A stretch of 64,000 bases of DNA, taken from assembly GCF_900497595.1 (NCBI RefSeq), contig NZ_UFQO01000004.1, positions 62,001 to 126,000 of the forward strand, given 5' to 3'. This DNA comes from Treponema pectinovorum. GTDB lineage: Bacteria > Spirochaetota > Spirochaetia > Treponematales > Treponemataceae. The notes beneath the pieces were generated by a model that had not been told where the DNA came from, did no database searches, and was given only the letters and a program-made list of their open reading frames with translations. A program made the translations under genes and the position numbers. Of the stretch, positions 35,656 to 43,753 are shown one piece after another. Each line of letters opens with the position of its first letter. The first letter of the stretch is position 1.

Positions 35656-35695
35656 AGATAAAAAAAGAGAAGAAAACTTACACTTTTCTTCTCTT
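35656..35695 (-). terminator. intrinsic terminator on the minus strand
   Basis: Perfect 12-base inverted repeat AAGAGAAGAAAA/TTTTCTTCTCTT (35665-35676 with 35684-35695), 7-base loop; on the minus strand the stem is followed by a T-rich tract. It ends transcription coming from maf, or from the structured element at 35734-35800. Confidence 0.85.
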
Positions 35696-35733
35696 CTTAA
35701 CATGGAGAGCCGTTTTATGAATATGCGGCGATT

Positions 35734-35800
35734 TGTCTTTTTCAGGGCGACTGGATGTTTGGGTAAAAATTTACCCTACGCCCTGATTTTTCTAAAGACA
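35734..35800. other. nested three-stem palindrome
   Basis: Three perfect stems are nested in 67 bases: TGTCTTT/AAAGACA (35734-35740 with 35794-35800), TCAGGGCG/CGCCCTGA (35742-35749 with 35779-35786) and GGGTAAA/TTTACCC (35761-35767 with 35770-35776). It lies in the 240-base gap between maf and the HD-GYP gene, just before a minus-strand terminator. It could be a small RNA or leader on the minus strand, or a protein-binding DNA site. Confidence 0.6.
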
Positions 35801-35840
35801 TTTAAATTATCGACAAGGCAGATTTTTTCTTTAGATGATT

Positions 35841-37676
35841 TTACAGATATTTTTGATATTCGCTTATCGATTTTTTTAAAAGTTCATAGATTATTTTTGA
35901 CTGGAAAAATGCGGATTTTGTTTTTTCGCCAGGTTTATCGTTAGGAAATGTTTGTTTTTCTAAAATTTCGTTCAGTTTTTTTTCTGTTGGAAAGACTAAG
36001 CTTGCTACCTCTTTAAAAGTTGAATTCATAATTTTTGAATCGATTTTTTGCAGTTCTTTTTGCGCTTGAACTTGTTCGTTTTCTGTTACATTTTTCAAGG
36101 ACAATACTTTTTCGCAAATTTCAATTCCTTTTTGAGCAAGGCTGTAAAGTTCTTTAAACCCATTTTTAAGAGAAGATAAAGTATTTTCAAACAGTTCTTT
36201 TTTTTGCGAGATTTTGTCGGTTATTTTTTCACAGTTAAAAAATTCTTTTTTTAAATCGAGTTTTTCTTCTTTTTTTAAAAGTTCATCAATCGTGCAAAAC
36301 TTAAATCCTGGAATTTTTAGAGAATTTGAAGCAAGCGAATATGAATGAATTTCTGGATATTTTTGAGTTTGGCTTTCAAACCACCAGGCAAACATCTTCA
36401 TTTTATCGTCTGTAAAAACTTCGTTTCCGTCGTAATCTTTTGCCGTTTGAGTGTTTGCAGCTAAAAGATATGAGCAAAGTTTTGTTTCTGCATTATTTAA
36501 TCGCGTGCTTTTTTTGTGAGTTTCTTCTTCGAACAAAGAACCTTTTATATGCGTTTCAAGCTGAGGATAACTTAAATCGAGACCTGCACAGTATATGTTT
36601 TTTGCACCTATAAATCTTGCAAAATCCCAGGCACTTGTGGAAACTGAACCACCGGCTCCTAATTCTCCTTTTTTCCCCAATTTGCTTTCAAAATATTTTC
36701 CAAGTGGCAAAAGCGAAGAACAAAGGACTTTTTTTCTGCATAAAAATCTGTATGCAGGCGGATATGCTGCGGATTCAAGTATTAAGACGCTGGATGCGCT
36801 CTTTAAACCTGCTATGTGCCTGAATGCATAATATTGCGGGTCGATTAAAAGTATAAAATCTGGTTCTACGCCAGCATTTAGGCAAGCTCTTAATGCTGTA
36901 TCAACAGCAATCAACAAAAATCGCTTTTTTAATTCTTTTAGATGAGGAAGCACTTTTGAAAGCGAAGGTCCTGCGCTTATGATTATCGCATCGAGCGATT
37001 TTGGACAGAGGTTTTCATATATGTTTATCCCTTCAAAAAGTGAAAAATCCTTTATGTTTTTACAACTATTTTTAAGCCATAGTTTTGAAAATTTTTCTAA
37101 CGTTGAATTATTCAACTCAACTTTTTTTTTGTTTCTTTGGATTAAGTTTTTTAAGGCTGTAAAATAATCCTTTGCATGCAAAGATTGCGCAGTGTTTTCG
37201 ATTATTGCTGTATGGGAAAAACCTTCTGTGTTTTCTATGATGGAATTTGCTTCTTCTATGCCTGCTTGAATCAAAAGTATGAGTTTTTTGTGTTTAAATA
37301 ATTCTGTCAAGTCTGTGTATTTGAATGCTAAGAAAAAGTGTCTGGCGGAAGGTTCAACGATTATTATCGCATCCTCTGGAAAGTTTTTTGCCCATTCTAA
37401 TGGCGAGTATCCCAGCCCCATCGAAAAAAAAGCAACTGCTCTTATATTTTCACTTTTTGCTTCGTTTACTACGCCTTGAGCTTCTCTTTGAGGATCGTAA
37501 AAAGAATGAAGGAGTTTTCCGTCCTCTTTTGCAGTTGGAATTCCTTTTTTTGAAGGTAAAATTTCTAAAAAACTGAAATAGTCGTCGTCTGGTTCGTTTT
37601 CGATTGAAAAGCGTTTTGCAAGGGCTGAAAATCTTTCAAAAAAAAATTCTATGTTTTTATTCCAAAAAGAGTTCAA
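35841..37676 (-). CDS. motility-associated factor (Maf/DUF115) glycosyltransferase-like protein
   Basis: Member of the Maf/MptE-like DUF115 family, proteins that modify flagellins with nonulosonic acids in several motile bacteria. The core is DAIIISAGPSLSKVLPHL near residue 225, LIAVDTALRACLNAGVEPDF, LIDPQYYAFRH and AGGSVSTSAWDFAR, as in DUF115. The C-terminal third is coiled-coil-rich. No ATG is available; TTG 37676 is chosen because AAGG lies eight bases upstream, giving 611 residues (TTG 37694 would add six). The start lies inside the end of ftsI, so translation may be coupled. Glycosylation of periplasmic flagella is inferred from family. Confidence 0.82.
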   Translation of the reverse strand: MNSFWNKNIEFFFERFSALAKRFSIENEPDDDYFSFLEILPSKKGIPTAKEDGKLLHSFYDPQREAQGVVNEAKSENIRAVAFFSMGLGYSPLEWAKNFPEDAIIIVEPSARHFFLAFKYTDLTELFKHKKLILLIQAGIEEANSIIENTEGFSHTAIIENTAQSLHAKDYFTALKNLIQRNKKKVELNNSTLEKFSKLWLKNSCKNIKDFSLFEGINIYENLCPKSLDAIIISAGPSLSKVLPHLKELKKRFLLIAVDTALRACLNAGVEPDFILLIDPQYYAFRHIAGLKSASSVLILESAAYPPAYRFLCRKKVLCSSLLPLGKYFESKLGKKGELGAGGSVSTSAWDFARFIGAKNIYCAGLDLSYPQLETHIKGSLFEEETHKKSTRLNNAETKLCSYLLAANTQTAKDYDGNEVFTDDKMKMFAWWFESQTQKYPEIHSYSLASNSLKIPGFKFCTIDELLKKEEKLDLKKEFFNCEKITDKISQKKELFENTLSSLKNGFKELYSLAQKGIEICEKVLSLKNVTENEQVQAQKELQKIDSKIMNSTFKEVASLVFPTEKKLNEILEKQTFPNDKPGEKTKSAFFQSKIIYELLKKSISEYQKYL

Positions 37677-39537
37677 TTTCCATACCTTCAACAAACGGCT
37701 CTCCTGCCTGTGGCACCTGTGATTTTACCCAACCGTTTCCGCTTATCTTTACTTTTATATCATTCCTGTTTAAAAGTTGCAGCAAACTTCGTTTTGGAAG
37801 TCCTGTAAAATCTGGAATGGTTTTTCCGATTTTAATTTCTTTGTCATTTTCGATTTTTATAAGTCCCGAATGCAAAAGGCTTGTTGCTCCGCCTCTGCTT
37901 AAGCCAAGGTGGTCTATTATCACGCTTGCGGCTTCTGCAATAACAGGGGCAACGATTCTTCCTGCATAGGTTTCTCCCTTTGCTTTTTCAATTACGATGT
38001 AGAGAATTATTTCTGGGTTTTCTACTGGAAAAATCGCTATACAGTTTGAAATAAAATCCGTTTTTGAATAACCACCGTTTACGGTGTCAGCCATCTGTGC
38101 TGTTCCTGTTTTTACACCGATTGAAATATCTTTTAAATTTGCCCTTGAACCTGTTCCGCTTTCTGCAACGGTTTGCATGCAATCCAAAATATACCTTGCA
38201 GTTTTTTCGCTGAATACGCGCTCTTGTGGTGTAGAGGTATGAACATATTCTTCAACGCCTTCGGGACTAGTTATTTTTTTTATTAAGGTGAGTTGAACAG
38301 GATATCCACCGTTCGCGATTGCTGTTGAAGCGTGAACCATCTGCAAGGCGCTTACAGAAATTTCTTGTCCTATTGCAATCGTTGGCTTTGAACGCGCAGA
38401 CCAAAATCTGTCGCTAGTGCTACGAACAGATCCTGCGGTTTCTCCGGGTAACTCTATTCCAGTTTTTGAGCCAAAACCCAATCGCCTTATGCGAGCCAAA
38501 AATTGTTCGCTTTCAATTTTTTCCGACATCTGTGCAAGTGCATCATTGCAGGAATATTTTAGGGCATCTCTTGCGTTTATATCGCCGTGGTGGCCAAGAC
38601 AGGTTATACGTATTCGCTCGCCGCTTTGAGTTCTTCTTTCGTAAACACCATCGCAATGGAAAAGTTCATCTGCCCTTATAGCACCGCTGTCAAAAAACGA
38701 TGCGATAGAAAATATTTTAAAAACAGAACCAGGTTCAAAACTTTCTGTCGCAGGTCTGTCCTTCATCTCTTGTGTGGTTGCGGTTGTGTATTCGTTTAGG
38801 TTTGCAGAAGGCAAAGATATGTATGAAAGAATTTCGCCAGTTTTTGCTTCTGCAGCTACAAGCATTAAACTCTGCGCTTGAGTTGTTTCCATCGCATTTT
38901 TTGCAATTTTTTCAAGTTTAAATTGAAGATTCGCATCGATAGTCAGGTAAACATTTTTTCCAGAAGTTACAGGTTTTGAATCCGCCTTTGCAGGTGGAGA
39001 AAGGAGATTTTGCTGTGTGTATTCAATTCCCGAAAGTCCAACTCCGTCGTTACCCATGTAACCAATCGCTTGACTTGCGAGACTGTTTTCTGGATATATT
39101 CGCCCTTGAATTTTATCAAAACGAACACTGGATATTAGAGAGTTTTTGTCGGTAATCTCTTTTAAAATTTCGTAAGTGCTTTGGTCAATTTTTTTCTTTA
39201 TATAGATGAATTGAGAATTTTTTGAATTTGTAATGGTTGCAGCAAGTTCGTTTTTGTCAATCTGCAAAACTGGAGCAAAAAGGTCAACAAAAGAATTTAA
39301 ATCTTTTATAGAAGCAGGCGTAAGACCTACGTGGTAGAAATTTGTTGGAACTGCAAGGGGCTTTCCATTTTTGTCTAAAATTGAGCCTCTTTGGACGCTT
39401 TGCGTGGAAGGGGCAATTTCTTTTGATTTTGAAAACGCCAAAACTGCATAGTTATAGAATACGTAAAGGACAAAAATCGCTAAGAGGATATAAAGTACAA
39501 AAATTCGTCTTTTTTTTAAATATCCGTTCATTTGCAT
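37657..39537 (-). CDS. ftsI: penicillin-binding protein, FtsI/PBP2 class with PASTA domain
   Basis: Class B transpeptidase for septal peptidoglycan synthesis, 626 residues. One transmembrane helix (about 12-32) is followed by the dimerisation domain (RGSILDKNGKPLAV) and the transpeptidase domain: catalytic Ser in FEPGSVFKIF (SxxK), SCND (SxN) and GVKTGTAQMA (KTG). Residues about 560-626 form one PASTA domain (IPDFTGLPKRSLLQLL, VKSQVPQAGEPFVEG). A PASTA-tailed class B protein upstream of a peptidoglycan context fits FtsI rather than PBP2. It overlaps lepB by ten bases and maf by twenty. Confidence 0.9.
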   Translation of the reverse strand: MQMNGYLKKRRIFVLYILLAIFVLYVFYNYAVLAFSKSKEIAPSTQSVQRGSILDKNGKPLAVPTNFYHVGLTPASIKDLNSFVDLFAPVLQIDKNELAATITNSKNSQFIYIKKKIDQSTYEILKEITDKNSLISSVRFDKIQGRIYPENSLASQAIGYMGNDGVGLSGIEYTQQNLLSPPAKADSKPVTSGKNVYLTIDANLQFKLEKIAKNAMETTQAQSLMLVAAEAKTGEILSYISLPSANLNEYTTATTQEMKDRPATESFEPGSVFKIFSIASFFDSGAIRADELFHCDGVYERRTQSGERIRITCLGHHGDINARDALKYSCNDALAQMSEKIESEQFLARIRRLGFGSKTGIELPGETAGSVRSTSDRFWSARSKPTIAIGQEISVSALQMVHASTAIANGGYPVQLTLIKKITSPEGVEEYVHTSTPQERVFSEKTARYILDCMQTVAESGTGSRANLKDISIGVKTGTAQMADTVNGGYSKTDFISNCIAIFPVENPEIILYIVIEKAKGETYAGRIVAPVIAEAASVIIDHLGLSRGGATSLLHSGLIKIENDKEIKIGKTIPDFTGLPKRSLLQLLNRNDIKVKISGNGWVKSQVPQAGEPFVEGMEIELFLE

Positions 39538-40046
39538 AAAACTTTGCCCAGCACATTTTTTACTGAAACAAAACCGTAATCTCTTGAATCCATAGATTCT
39601 TCATAGTTGTCGCCAATCGCAAGCACATAGCCTTCTGGAACTTTTTGAATATCTTTGAATGTTTTGTATTGATTTTCTGTAAGTGGAACGATTTTTTCAC
39701 CAGCTTTTAAAGTATATAATGGTTCATCTGAATATTCCAGTAATTGACCTTCTGTCGATAAAACTCTTTTTACAACTATTTTGTTGTTGTAAAGATAGAT
39801 TACAACATCATCAACTTTTGGCTTTTTCCATTGAATAAGCAGATGATTTGACCACGGTTTTATTATTCCGTAAGACAATTTATTTACTACAAGCATTGAA
39901 GAATCGTGAATTGCAGGTTCCATAGATCTGCCAGAAACGCGAAAAAAATCTATTACAAAGAGTTTTAATATAAAACCAGCAAAAATACCACAACAGATTA
40001 TAAAAATAGAAGATTTAGTTGAATTTGAAAGTTCTCTGCGTAACAT
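39528..40046 (-). CDS. lepB: signal peptidase I
   Basis: Membrane serine protease that removes Sec and Tat signal peptides; 172 residues. A single N-terminal transmembrane helix (about 12-34) precedes the catalytic Ser in GRSMEPAI and the catalytic Lys in KIVVKRVLS, followed by the box GYVLAIGDNYEESMDSRDYG, where the usual form is GDN...SDSR. It heads lepB-ftsI-maf, linking export and cell-wall synthesis. Divergent from the LysM/M23 gene at 40089, with only 42 bases between starts. Confidence 0.93.
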   Translation of the reverse strand: MLRRELSNSTKSSIFIICCGIFAGFILKLFVIDFFRVSGRSMEPAIHDSSMLVVNKLSYGIIKPWSNHLLIQWKKPKVDDVVIYLYNNKIVVKRVLSTEGQLLEYSDEPLYTLKAGEKIVPLTENQYKTFKDIQKVPEGYVLAIGDNYEESMDSRDYGFVSVKNVLGKVLCK

Positions 40047-40088
40047 CTTTTTCTAATATAACGAAATTTTCGCTCCGATAATAGAGTT

Positions 40089-41231
40089 ATGCAGGTTATA
40101 AGTTATGTAGGTTCGCAAACTCGATATAGAAATTCATATAGACCAAAAAATCTCTTTTTAAAATTAAAATCGCAATCGTATTTTTCAAAATCATATTGTT
40201 TGGAAAATCGAACAAAGTTTTTTGGCGATTTGAACCTCAAAAAAATTTTATATCTTGTGTCCGCCGTGTCAATTTTATTTTTTGTTCCCATAACTTTATA
40301 CAAGGTTATTTCTCATTTTAGGAATTTTACAGGTCCAGTAAAGATTGACACAAATTTTGAAACAGAAACAGAAAACTTAAAAATGGCGATGGCAAATTTT
40401 GCCGTAGAAGGAATTTTTGAAAACGTTGATGAAAACGGCAACCTGCTTAACGAAGATGGAAGTATACTCACTGTCGATTCACTTGGAATTATAAAGGCGG
40501 TTTCTTTTACAGACTACAAGATAAAATCTGGGGAAACTATAAGTTCTATCGCTGTAAAATTTGGACTTACAAATATTTCGACTTTGATTGCGGTTAACAA
40601 TATAGAAAATGTACGTTCAATTCGCTCTGGACAAACGATAAAAATTCCAAATCAGGACGGTCTTAATCACATAGTAAAAAAAGGCGACAGCATAAATTCT
40701 ATTTCTGTAAAATATCATGTAAGTGTAGAAGATATTTTGGATGCAAATGAGCTTTCTGATGAGAGGCTTTTTATTGGACAAAAAATTTTTATTCCTGGTG
40801 CAAGGCTTGATTCTTCATCTTTAAAAAAAGCTTTGGGGGAACTTTTTTCTAATCCTATAAAATCTCGCTATAAAATTTCAAGTTACTTTGGAAAGAGAGC
40901 AGATCCTTTTACAGGTGTTGCTTCGTTTCATACAGGAATTGATTTGGCTTGTCCTGCTGGAACTCCTGTAAATGCAACTATGGGCGGAAAAATTGTTTAT
41001 GTTGGCTGGAGCAATATTTTTGGAAACTATGTTATAATCAATCACGGAAACGGCTATCAAAGTCTTTATGGGCACTTGCTCAAAGTCTTGTGCCGTTCTA
41101 ACCAGAATGTAAGTCAGGGCGAAAAGATTGGTTTAGTAGGTTCTACAGGCTATTCTACAGGACCGCATCTGCATTTTACCGTCTATAAAAACGGAAAACT
41201 TGTTGACCCACTGACTTTGCTAAAAAAATAA
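40089..41231 (+). CDS. LysM-containing M23 peptidase, second paralogue
   Basis: A 380-residue periplasmic peptidoglycan hydrolase candidate. After a basic cytoplasmic N-terminus of about 60 residues there is one transmembrane helix (ILYLVSAVSILFFVPITLY). Two LysM units follow: YKIKSGETISSIAVKFGL near residue 145 and HIVKKGDSINSISVKYHV near 195. The M23 domain keeps its zinc ligands in FHTGIDLACPAG and HLHFTVYKNG. It shares layout and many residues with the protein at 16143-17132, so the two are paralogues. Nine bases separate it from the zinc-ribbon gene, suggesting an operon with it and the NodB-like gene. Confidence 0.9.
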   Translation: MQVISYVGSQTRYRNSYRPKNLFLKLKSQSYFSKSYCLENRTKFFGDLNLKKILYLVSAVSILFFVPITLYKVISHFRNFTGPVKIDTNFETETENLKMAMANFAVEGIFENVDENGNLLNEDGSILTVDSLGIIKAVSFTDYKIKSGETISSIAVKFGLTNISTLIAVNNIENVRSIRSGQTIKIPNQDGLNHIVKKGDSINSISVKYHVSVEDILDANELSDERLFIGQKIFIPGARLDSSSLKKALGELFSNPIKSRYKISSYFGKRADPFTGVASFHTGIDLACPAGTPVNATMGGKIVYVGWSNIFGNYVIINHGNGYQSLYGHLLKVLCRSNQNVSQGEKIGLVGSTGYSTGPHLHFTVYKNGKLVDPLTLLKK

Positions 41232-41239
41232 GGGATAAA

Positions 41240-41482
41240 ATGATGAATGTTTGCGTTTGTGGTGGTTGCGGTAGAACGATAGAAAAGGAATTTTTATATT
41301 GTCCTTGGTGCGGACAGGCTAAAATGCACAACGATAAAGATGCTTTGGAAGCGGTTTTTAGAAATCTTGAACAAAAACAGGCAGAAAATAGAGAAAAAAG
41401 GCTTAAAAAACTCGAAAAACAACTTGACGACCTTGAACAAGACCTTTCAATTTTGGCTTTGAGCGCGGAGATGGCAAAATGA
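41240..41482 (+). CDS. small zinc-ribbon protein with coiled coil
   Basis: An 80-residue protein. The N-terminal 30 residues form a zinc ribbon with two CxxC pairs, CGGC and CPWC (plus CVCG), like the rubredoxin-type ribbon seen in many small adaptor proteins. Residues about 40-75 are an acidic/basic coiled coil (EQKQAENREKRLKKLEKQLD). Function unknown; binding to nucleic acid or to a partner protein are both plausible. Its stop overlaps the next start (ATGA) and it follows the M23 gene by eight bases. Confidence 0.75.
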   Translation: MMNVCVCGGCGRTIEKEFLYCPWCGQAKMHNDKDALEAVFRNLEQKQAENREKRLKKLEKQLDDLEQDLSILALSAEMAK

Positions 41483-43749
41483 TTAAAGCTCATCCTTTTA
41501 AGTTCAGGGCGATTTTTGCATTTATTTTTTTTTATTCAGTTTGTTTTCTCCGTGCAGAAATTTCTTTTGAAAATCCGAGCGTAAATTCAAGCGATAAGAT
41601 TTTATTTTCGGTAAAAAATTCTAATTCACATTCCTATTCTTATTCGACGGCGTTTATGGGCGATGCTAAATCCCTTTCCGACACAAAAATTTTAACCTGC
41701 TATCCTGAAAAAATGGATATGCTTTTAAAAGGCGAAGTGCTTCAAATTAGAAATCGTTGGGGACTTGCACGCTGGTCTGTTGCTGATAATAATCTTTCAT
41801 GGCTTTTTAAACCTTCTTCTATTCCAGAAAATTCTCAACGTCAAGTAGAATATAGCACGAGTCCAGATGGAAGATGGTATTGCTACATAAAAAAAACTTC
41901 GTCTTCGCATGGTCAGTTGATTTTGAAAAATTCTTCAACTTTGCAGGAATTTGTCCTAAATGGAAAGACAGAATTGAGTTATGACAGCGTCCCAGTTTTG
42001 TGGAATCCTGATTCGACGAGTTTTTTGTACGAAAAAAATGGGAATGTATATTTTTGCGAGGCAAAAGCTTCTTTCCAAAAATTGCAAATTTCAGAAAATT
42101 TCAGAAAAATTGGAAGTGGAACCATAAACTGTTTTTTTTGGGCAGATTCAAAATCGCTTTATTATGTAGACAGAGATTTAATTTACAAGATAAACGCAAA
42201 CGAACTTTACACGAGAGCGCTTTATTCTGATGTTGTTGGAACTGGAGTTGTTGTAGGAAGACTCCCTGTTATTTTTGATGAAAAAAGGGATTCGTTTTCT
42301 GTAGATAAGAGTTCGTCGTATTTTCTTTTGGTTCAAGGGAAAAAATCATTTTCGTTTTTCAAAATTGAAGGCGAAACTTTTGAATATCTTTCTCCAATTT
42401 ATTCTAAAATTATGACTTCTCCTAAAGGCAACATAATCGGAATAAAAGAATTTTGGCTTACAAACGACAAATGCTTGCTGTGGACAGATTATCTTTCGTT
42501 TGAAGCGAGCGATTTTTTTTCAGAACTCTTTGTATTTTCGTTTTCAAATTCTTCGTTCAAATCTGTAAAAACCGTAAAAAATGCAGGAAAACCAATTTTA
42601 AGTCCAGATTCAACAAAATTGTGCTATTGCGAAGGCGAAAATCTCTATGTTTACAATCTTTCAGATTTAAAACTTTTAGATGTTTTACAAGGCGAAAAGA
42701 TAATCTCTTATGTTTGGGGAAATAACGACACCATCTATGCTGGCGGCGAATCGACTGTAAGGCAATGGAAACTTAATAAAAACAAAGAAGTAGGGCAGGC
42801 AGCTTTAAACGATGAAAAATCTTCTGACTCAAAAGTTCTTTTTCTTTCTGCCTGCAAAAATGTATTTTGGTCATCGCAAACTGCAATCTGCGGTGAAGAC
42901 GTTGTAAAAAAAGACGTTTTTTATGATTTTGATGAAGTGAACGGTTCTTGGGCAAAACGAGAACAGCCACACGTTCAAAACGAAGGTTCTATTCAAAATG
43001 GCAAATATCGTGTTTTTTTGGGCGAAACACTCAATAAAAAATATTCCAACAGCCTTTATGTAAGAACTGTTTCTGGCAAAGCGGTTACCAGAGCGTATTT
43101 CCCTGAAACTGCAATAAAGGGCGGAAATTCAAAACAAATTTCAATTTTAATAGATGCTTTGGACGATTCTTCTGGTTTGAGCGAGATAATTTTAATCTTA
43201 AAAAAATACGATATAAAGGCGACTTTTTTTATAAATGGCGAATTTATCCGTCGCTATCCAAAAGAAACATCTCAGATTGCAAAAAGCGGATACGACTGCG
43301 CTTCTATGTTTTTTACAAATGCGGATTTAACGGCTAAAGGCTTTGTAGTTGATGAAGACTTCATAAGGCGCGGACTTGCAAGAAATGAAGATGAATTTTT
43401 TGTTTCCACAGGAAGTGAATTAAACCTCTTATGGCATGCTCCTTTTTATAAATCAAACGAAAAGATAAAATTTGCTGGAAAAAAAAGTGGCTATAGATAT
43501 GTGGAAGCCGGAAGATTTTGTTTAGACACAATCACTTTGGAAGAATCTTCATTAGGAAAATCTGGTTACCTAAGCGCAGCGGATTTGGTTGAGTTTTATG
43601 CGGAAAATGCGACAGAAGGGGCTGTAATTCCTGTAAGCACTGGAATTTCAAAAGGAAGCCGCACAGACTATCTTTACGAAAAGCTCGACCTTTTAATAGA
43701 AGCCTTGATTCAACAAGGCTTTGAAATAGTCGATTTAAAAAAGATTTAG
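41479..43749 (+). CDS. secreted beta-propeller plus NodB-fold protein, zinc histidines missing
   Basis: A 756-residue exported protein (signal peptide ending near VCFLRAE). Residues about 60-460 are a beta-rich region with repeated WNPDSTSFLY- and LSPDSTKLCYCEG-type strands, like a WD40/TolB-type propeller. The C-terminal 200 residues align with polysaccharide deacetylases (NodB): ISILIDALDDSSGLSEII, IKATFFINGEFIRRYP and SGYDCASMFFTNADL. The usual HxxxxH zinc motif (as in GNHTYSHPDL) reads ASMFFTNADL, so both histidines are lost. It may bind glycan without deacetylating it. The start overlaps the zinc-ribbon gene by four bases. Confidence 0.8.
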   Translation: MIKAHPFKFRAIFAFIFFYSVCFLRAEISFENPSVNSSDKILFSVKNSNSHSYSYSTAFMGDAKSLSDTKILTCYPEKMDMLLKGEVLQIRNRWGLARWSVADNNLSWLFKPSSIPENSQRQVEYSTSPDGRWYCYIKKTSSSHGQLILKNSSTLQEFVLNGKTELSYDSVPVLWNPDSTSFLYEKNGNVYFCEAKASFQKLQISENFRKIGSGTINCFFWADSKSLYYVDRDLIYKINANELYTRALYSDVVGTGVVVGRLPVIFDEKRDSFSVDKSSSYFLLVQGKKSFSFFKIEGETFEYLSPIYSKIMTSPKGNIIGIKEFWLTNDKCLLWTDYLSFEASDFFSELFVFSFSNSSFKSVKTVKNAGKPILSPDSTKLCYCEGENLYVYNLSDLKLLDVLQGEKIISYVWGNNDTIYAGGESTVRQWKLNKNKEVGQAALNDEKSSDSKVLFLSACKNVFWSSQTAICGEDVVKKDVFYDFDEVNGSWAKREQPHVQNEGSIQNGKYRVFLGETLNKKYSNSLYVRTVSGKAVTRAYFPETAIKGGNSKQISILIDALDDSSGLSEIILILKKYDIKATFFINGEFIRRYPKETSQIAKSGYDCASMFFTNADLTAKGFVVDEDFIRRGLARNEDEFFVSTGSELNLLWHAPFYKSNEKIKFAGKKSGYRYVEAGRFCLDTITLEESSLGKSGYLSAADLVEFYAENATEGAVIPVSTGISKGSRTDYLYEKLDLLIEALIQQGFEIVDLKKI

Positions 43750-43753
43750 TTTT

